Below are positions 13,329 through 15,081 of a stretch of 15,081 bases of DNA, in pieces. The translations under genes were made by a program, and so were the position numbers. The DNA comes from DATFGK01 sp046712825 (GTDB lineage: Bacteria > Actinomycetota > AC-67), in NCBI GenBank assembly GCA_046712825.1, contig JBKKCR010000147.1, positions 1-15,081 on the forward strand, given 5' to 3'. The notes under the pieces were generated by a model. The model had not been told where the DNA came from, did no database searches, and worked only from the letters and a program-made list of their open reading frames with translations. The first letter of the stretch is position 1. Each line of letters starts with the position of its first letter.

Positions 13329-14966
13329 TCAGACGACGGTGACCAGAGAGCCCTGCTCGGGGTCCTTCCTGACCTCTATCCGCACCGGGAAGTGCTCCTT
13401 CAGCTCGTCGATATGGGTGATGACCAGGACCGTCCGAAACTCGGTGCGGACCTTCAGGATCGCCTCCAAGAGCCGGCTGCGACCCTCGGCGTCCTGGGTA
13501 CCGAACCCCTCGTCCACCACCAAGGTTTCGAGCCTGGCGCCGGCTCGGTTCGCCAGGAGCCGGGATAGCGCCACGCGCAAGGCGAAATCGATGCGGAGCC
13601 GCTCGCCACCCGAGTACATCTCGTACGGTCGCTTTCCGCCGAGCGCGTCGAAGACCGTGACCTCGAGGGTTTCTTTCATGCTGCGAGACTTGGTCTCCCG
13701 GACCGGGTCGATCGAGACGCTGAGCTGACCGTCGGTGAGCAGCCCGAGCAGCCGGTTGGCCTCGATGCGCAGATCTGGGATGGCGTTCCCGATGATCCTC
13801 GCGGGGATCCCGTCTCGACCGAATGCCTTGCCAAGCTTGTCGTAGAGCCCGGCGGTTCGCTTGCTGGCGGCGAGGGCCGCGCGGGCCTTGACCGCCTCGG
13901 CTTCCTTGACGTCGAGCGCCTCCAACACGTGAGCCGTCGCGCCGAGCGTCCGGCCGGCCTCCTCGAAGCGTTGCTGAGCATCGGCTTTCACACGCTCCGC
14001 CGCCGTCAGCTGCGCCTTGAGCGCAGGCAGCTCGGCGAGCCGCTCCCCCATCGCCGCGAGATCCTTCTCCGCCTGAGCATGAGCTTTGCGTGCACGTGCG
14101 GCGCGCTTCTCGGCGGCGAGGGCCTCTTTGCGAGTCGCCGTCAGCGTCATCTCCGCTCGCCGGGCAGCCGCGATCGCACGCTCGGCCTCCCGTGCGGCGC
14201 GCAACAAGTCCTTCAGGGTCGCGTAAGCGTCGGGGTCGAAACCTACGCGCCCGAGCTCCTCGCGGACGCGCGCGAGCTTCTCTCGCTCCCCCGCCGCGTA
14301 GTCGTCCGATCGAAGCCGTAACGAGATCTCGGCCGACGTCTTCCTATCGGCCGAGATCTTGGTCCGTGCCGTGCGGAGCTGTTCCAGCTGCTGGCCGAGT
14401 TTCGCCACCTGTCCCGCAAGCGTCTCGCGACGTTGGAGTGCGTCACGCAGCGCAGCGTCCTGCTTCTCGATCCTCTTGAGCTCGGCGTCGAGCGCTTTCT
14501 GCTCCTTGGCGGCAGCCGCCCCTGCTTCGATGAGTTCCTTGAGCTTCGCAGCGAAGCCGGCCCGCACTTGTTTGCGGTGAGCGGCGGTCAGCTCCTGGCC
14601 GCACAGCGGGCACGCGGCTTCGGTGTGCTCCAGGAGCGAACGCTTCTCGTCGATCTCGACGCGCTCGGCTTCCCGCGCATCGTGTTTCGCCGCCAGGGCG
14701 CCGGCTCGCTCACGGATCTCCGATCGGCGGGCGAGAAGAGACTCTCGTTCGGCGGCGGTACGGTCGAGCGCCGCGATCTCTTCCTGGGCACGCTCGAGCA
14801 GCTCCCGCGCAGCCGGCTCGGCTGCGAGCTCTCGATCCAGGGAGGCCACGGTGCGCTCATGTCCTGCGGCTTCGGTTTCGAGGCGGGCTTTCTCCTGCTC
14901 GATGCGTGAAACGAGCGACGAGACCTCCCCGGCCAGCTCATCGTGGCGGCGGCGAGCGACATCCAT
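13329..14966 (-). CDS. sbcC: SbcC/Rad50-type nuclease-complex ATPase, N-terminal part missing
   Basis: This is the hook-to-C-terminus part (545 residues from the ATG at 14966) of SbcC, which with nuclease SbcD opens hairpins and processes double-strand ends. Visible in order are an ascending coiled coil, the zinc hook CPLCGQ (C119, C122), a long descending coiled coil rich in Ala, Glu and Arg, the FGRDGIPARIIGNAIPDLRI segment, ABC signature YSGGERLRIDFALR (S452), Walker B LVVDEGFGTQD (D485, E486) and the switch histidine H518 in VITHIDEL. Walker A and the first arm are absent; full proteins are about 800-1000 residues. Coiled-coil-like sequence runs on upstream to a TAG at 14997-14999, so the true gene started further away. 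The break lies near the window end, suggesting assembly error rather than a functional short gene. Confidence 0.88.
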   Translation of the reverse strand: MDVARRRHDELAGEVSSLVSRIEQEKARLETEAAGHERTVASLDRELAAEPAARELLERAQEEIAALDRTAAERESLLARRSEIRERAGALAAKHDAREAERVEIDEKRSLLEHTEAACPLCGQELTAAHRKQVRAGFAAKLKELIEAGAAAAKEQKALDAELKRIEKQDAALRDALQRRETLAGQVAKLGQQLEQLRTARTKISADRKTSAEISLRLRSDDYAAGEREKLARVREELGRVGFDPDAYATLKDLLRAAREAERAIAAARRAEMTLTATRKEALAAEKRAARARKAHAQAEKDLAAMGERLAELPALKAQLTAAERVKADAQQRFEEAGRTLGATAHVLEALDVKEAEAVKARAALAASKRTAGLYDKLGKAFGRDGIPARIIGNAIPDLRIEANRLLGLLTDGQLSVSIDPVRETKSRSMKETLEVTVFDALGGKRPYEMYSGGERLRIDFALRVALSRLLANRAGARLETLVVDEGFGTQDAEGRSRLLEAILKVRTEFRTVLVITHIDELKEHFPVRIEVRKDPEQGSLVTVV

Positions 14967-14999
14967 CTGCCTCTCGTCCTGCTCGAACGCCTCGAGCTA

Positions 15000-15081
15000 C
15001 GCCGCCCCCGCCCCGGCCGCCCGGGCGAAGACCACATACACCGCCATACCCCCGCGCGCCACACCCGCGCCCCCCGCGAGA
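15000..15081. other. low-complexity contig end of doubtful quality
   Basis: The last 82 bases are a C-rich run on the plus strand with long C and CG tracts. They do not extend the sbcC reading frame, which meets a TAG at 14997-14999. No gene or motif is supported here. It looks like an assembly tip. Confidence 0.5.

Overview
The window is high-GC bacterial DNA, most likely from an actinomycete-type organism. The evidence is a DUF4193 zinc-ribbon gene, an apolipoprotein N-acyltransferase (Lnt) gene overlapping a polyprenol-phosphate-mannose synthase (Ppm1) gene as in mycobacteria and their relatives, frequent GTG starts, and apparent leaderless starts. A split glycine decarboxylase (gcvPA plus gcvPB instead of one long gcvP) suggests a deep-branching or uncultured lineage rather than a classic Streptomyces or Mycobacterium. 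The window opens inside gcvPA and closes in a damaged sbcC end, so it looks like a whole metagenomic contig. No rRNA, tRNA, CRISPR array or transposase was seen.

Layout. (1) 1-3033, plus strand: end of gcvPA, gcvPB, and a hotdog thioesterase-like gene, tightly packed. (2) 7002-3041, minus strand: a molybdate unit made of a MerR-HTH/TOBE regulator, modA, modB and modC, joined by four-base stop/start overlaps. It is followed by an atypical crotonase and a 64-residue PLDc_N membrane protein. Two overlapping dyads lie just upstream of the regulator. (3) 7105-9459: a TetR gene (plus) divergent from a minus-strand set of a DUF3995 membrane protein, a lipoprotein and a YrdB/DUF2568 membrane protein. 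One 18-bp operator sits between them. (4) 9460-10556: a decayed stretch with an RDD-family pseudogene in three frames, an AT-rich island holding a dif-like Xer site, and a small membrane-protein gene with a good promoter. (5) 13300-10557, minus strand: promoter, DUF4193 gene, lnt and ppm1. (6) 14966-13329, minus strand: the hook-to-C-terminus part of SbcC/Rad50, with no N-terminal ATPase half.

How the parts work together. GcvPA and GcvPB form the P-protein that decarboxylates glycine. The mod genes import molybdate, and the regulator probably senses it through its TOBE domain. Lnt and Ppm1 act at the membrane on lipoprotein N-acylation and on making polyprenol-phosphate-mannose for mannosylation. 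ModA and the 7449-8246 protein look like lipoproteins that Lnt could acylate. No clearly novel multi-gene system was found. The most interesting items are the dif-like site, the reconstructable RDD pseudogene, the operators at the TetR and molybdate loci, and a crotonase lacking both usual catalytic glutamates.
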